The notes under the pieces are model-generated. The model ran no database searches and was not told the origin of the DNA. It was given only the letters and a program-made list of their open reading frames with translations. DNA of 64,000 nucleotides from Cladorhizidae sp. MBARI D1340-BT2 (Eukaryota; Porifera; Demospongiae; Poecilosclerida; Cladorhizidae): contig JAQNBH010000013.1 in assembly GCA_028752905.1 (NCBI GenBank), forward strand, positions 17,923,302-17,987,301, read 5' to 3'. Positions 62,157-64,000 of this stretch are shown in pieces (position 1 is the first letter of the stretch; each line of letters opens with the position of its first letter). The position numbers were made by a program, and so were the translations under genes.

Positions 62157-64000
62157 GATGCTGCTTCAATTGATAGTAGTAGTCAAACAGTAGCCTTGAA
62201 GAAGGAAATGGCAGTATTAACTATAAATTGATATAGTTTCTCTCCTTCCTATGTGGAGGTTGAGAATACCTCTTTCTTTTGAAGTGTGAAGTTGATTAAT
62301 AATTTTAGATACTAACTTTCAGCTCTATATATATGCAAAATGTGCTGACTAGTGTATGACAAGAGCAATTCTACACCCACATAAGGTAGTTTATTAAATC
62401 TAATAAGGCTGCATGCTTGTACGTAATAACCACTGGAGATATGACGTTATTACCACAACTATGATATCAGTTTTAGATACCATATTCCTGTCAGAATAGA
62501 TCAGAGTATAGACTAATAATATAGTCATCAAACACTCATGCAGATATAGAGCAGCATTAAATTGTATGTCCTTATGCTGAACCCATGACAGTTATATTAT
62601 TATGTTCAGCTTTCTTAATATATTATACTCACAAAATTCTAATATTAGTGAATAATTCTGTTTCGTTCTTGTTTATAGGAGCCATAAACGAGTTAGTTGT
62701 CACATATCTGTATGTCGCACAAGTATGTATGGTCAGCTGTTGTATGCTGGTGACTAGCATAAATAAGAGTGGGGCTAGTTATTTTCACAACACCTCATGC
62801 ATATCCTTTAAACAAATTCAAGCCTCATTTTTAGAGTCTGTTTTAGTAGAAACAGGTAGAATTGTTACATAAGCCAAGAATATTCTTCTCTGAGAACTTC
62901 TGCCTAGGGCAAGAATATTTCTGTTCCATCTTGCAAGGAGGAGAGTTGAATACCTCGAGGGAACCCTACTTTTGTAAATAGCAACTTATCAAACATGCAA
63001 CAAACTCTGTTTGTAATTCATTTTAGTGATTTGGTATTGAACAGTCATGGATAAGTAGGTTGGAGCCAGCTTGGTGAATGGGGAGAAATCATTATATAGA
63101 CCATCACTCCAGTTGAATGTCTTCATTATTTTGCAAGAATAATTAAGTAATTTTTAGTTAAAATTTTTGTTATGTAGTTAATATATATCAGATAACTGTA
63201 TTTTAAGCAAACATTCGGTCTAAGTACATCTTGACAGTGCTATATAATTGACGAGTCTTTTATCAAAGACAAATTCAGGTCAGAAGTTGTAGAATAACAT
63301 CATATTAGGATCCTTCTGATGAAATATTAGCAATTTTGACTTATGCATCCTGAAAAATTGAGAGTGACATTATTTTAGCATCAAATTTTATAGAAAATGA
63401 AACCTTCTGATCTCTGTTTGAACAATCGATATCTACATGTGAAAGAACATAAAAGGGGAGTGGTTATGAATGCAAATATCAATGTTTAGATTTGTCCATA
63501 ATCATTCATGGCAGAAATTTGATGAACTGGAAGATCTGTTTGACTGGTTCTAGTATTTTATATTTAATGTGGTGTTCTTGACTGAAAATATGATTGCCAA
63601 GAAGAGATCCTATATTAGGTTAGGGTATCTAAATCTTTTGATGGTATTTTATTCCTAGAAGGCTCAAAATTTGATCCATGAATGGAACCAGTGTGGATAC
63701 AACATTACTGCTTAATGTAATGATGATGACGAATAAGACATCAGCTGGATTGATTCTAGATAAAGTTACCATGTAAGTTGTCCATATAAAAACTAATATT
63801 GTATGTAACAAAGAGGAATCTTCCTTTATATGCACATGAATATGTTTTTATGAATGGACCTTCTTGGACTAGCTGAACTCTTCTTACATAAAGGTAATGC
63901 ATGACCACAGTAGCACAATGTCTGCCCTAAATTAGAAGTGTGACACCAACAATGACTTCGCACACTAACACCCATATGATGTTTCCTCATCAGTTATAGT
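62157..64000. other. Upstream flank of astacin B, no recognised gene
   Basis: AT-rich sequence with small open frames lacking motifs. A promoter for the astacin B gene should lie just above 62156, but I see no TATA box as clear as that of gene A. Confidence 0.5.

Noticed and set aside
1..64000. tRNA and rRNA genes
   Set aside because: I scanned for B-box-type GGTTCRANTCC and conserved rRNA stretches and found none that fit; the only tRNA-related sequences are the primer binding sites.

Overview
This is eukaryotic, almost certainly invertebrate animal, DNA: AT-rich, with genes split into short exons by GT-AG introns, and heavily loaded with transposons and simple repeats. The two best genes encode astacin metalloproteases with thrombospondin type 1 (TSP1) modules. 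Those proteins and the repeat style fit a sponge-like or other early-branching marine animal, but the species cannot be named from the sequence.

Host genes. (1) Plus strand, 2518-20880: five recognisable exons of a DHRS7-like short-chain dehydrogenase/reductase, stretched over 18 kb because its introns hold transposons. The Rossmann-fold exon and at least two others were not found. (2) Minus strand, 25506-29602: a complete ten-exon astacin gene (530 aa) with signal peptide, pro-region, catalytic domain, four TSP1 modules and a hydrophobic GPI-type tail. (3) Minus strand, 58303-62156: a paralogous eight-exon astacin gene (413 aa) with three TSP1 modules and no tail. Exon lengths in both astacin genes add up to exact multiples of three. 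(4) Minus strand, 39510-41827: exons of a SENP/Ulp1-like cysteine protease, apparently broken and partly tandem-duplicated. (5) A possible membrane-protein exon at 52149-52291.

Transposons. A nearly full-length but decayed Ty3/gypsy element (3566-9007) has its integrase before the reverse transcriptase, the Ty1/copia-like order known from the Gmr1 clade. A 5'-truncated relative (10924-12879) sits between two ~620-bp direct repeats. A third LTR element (46955-51482) has the normal gypsy order and carries a 177-bp in-frame triplication. Further gypsy relics lie at 24769-25040, 42490-45066 and 56703-56888, and a LINE relic at 24310-24530. DNA transposons include Tigger/pogo elements (17685-19079, 35432-37472, and a deletion derivative at 16709-17043), a pogo MITE (55478-55922), a hAT-type element (23327-24228) and a piggyBac-like element (42968-44221) nested in a gypsy relic. 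About twelve copies of a palindromic MITE-like family are scattered across the whole window.

Layout: 1-20.9 kb dehydrogenase gene with its transposon-filled introns; 20.9-25.2 kb intergenic with hAT, LINE and gypsy relics; 25.5-29.7 kb astacin gene A; 29.7-39.5 kb intergenic with minisatellites and a Tigger; 39.5-41.8 kb protease remnant; 42-52 kb retrotransposons; 52-58 kb sparse; 58.3-62.2 kb astacin gene B; 62.2-64 kb empty. Nothing suggests an operon, a CRISPR array or a bacterial origin.
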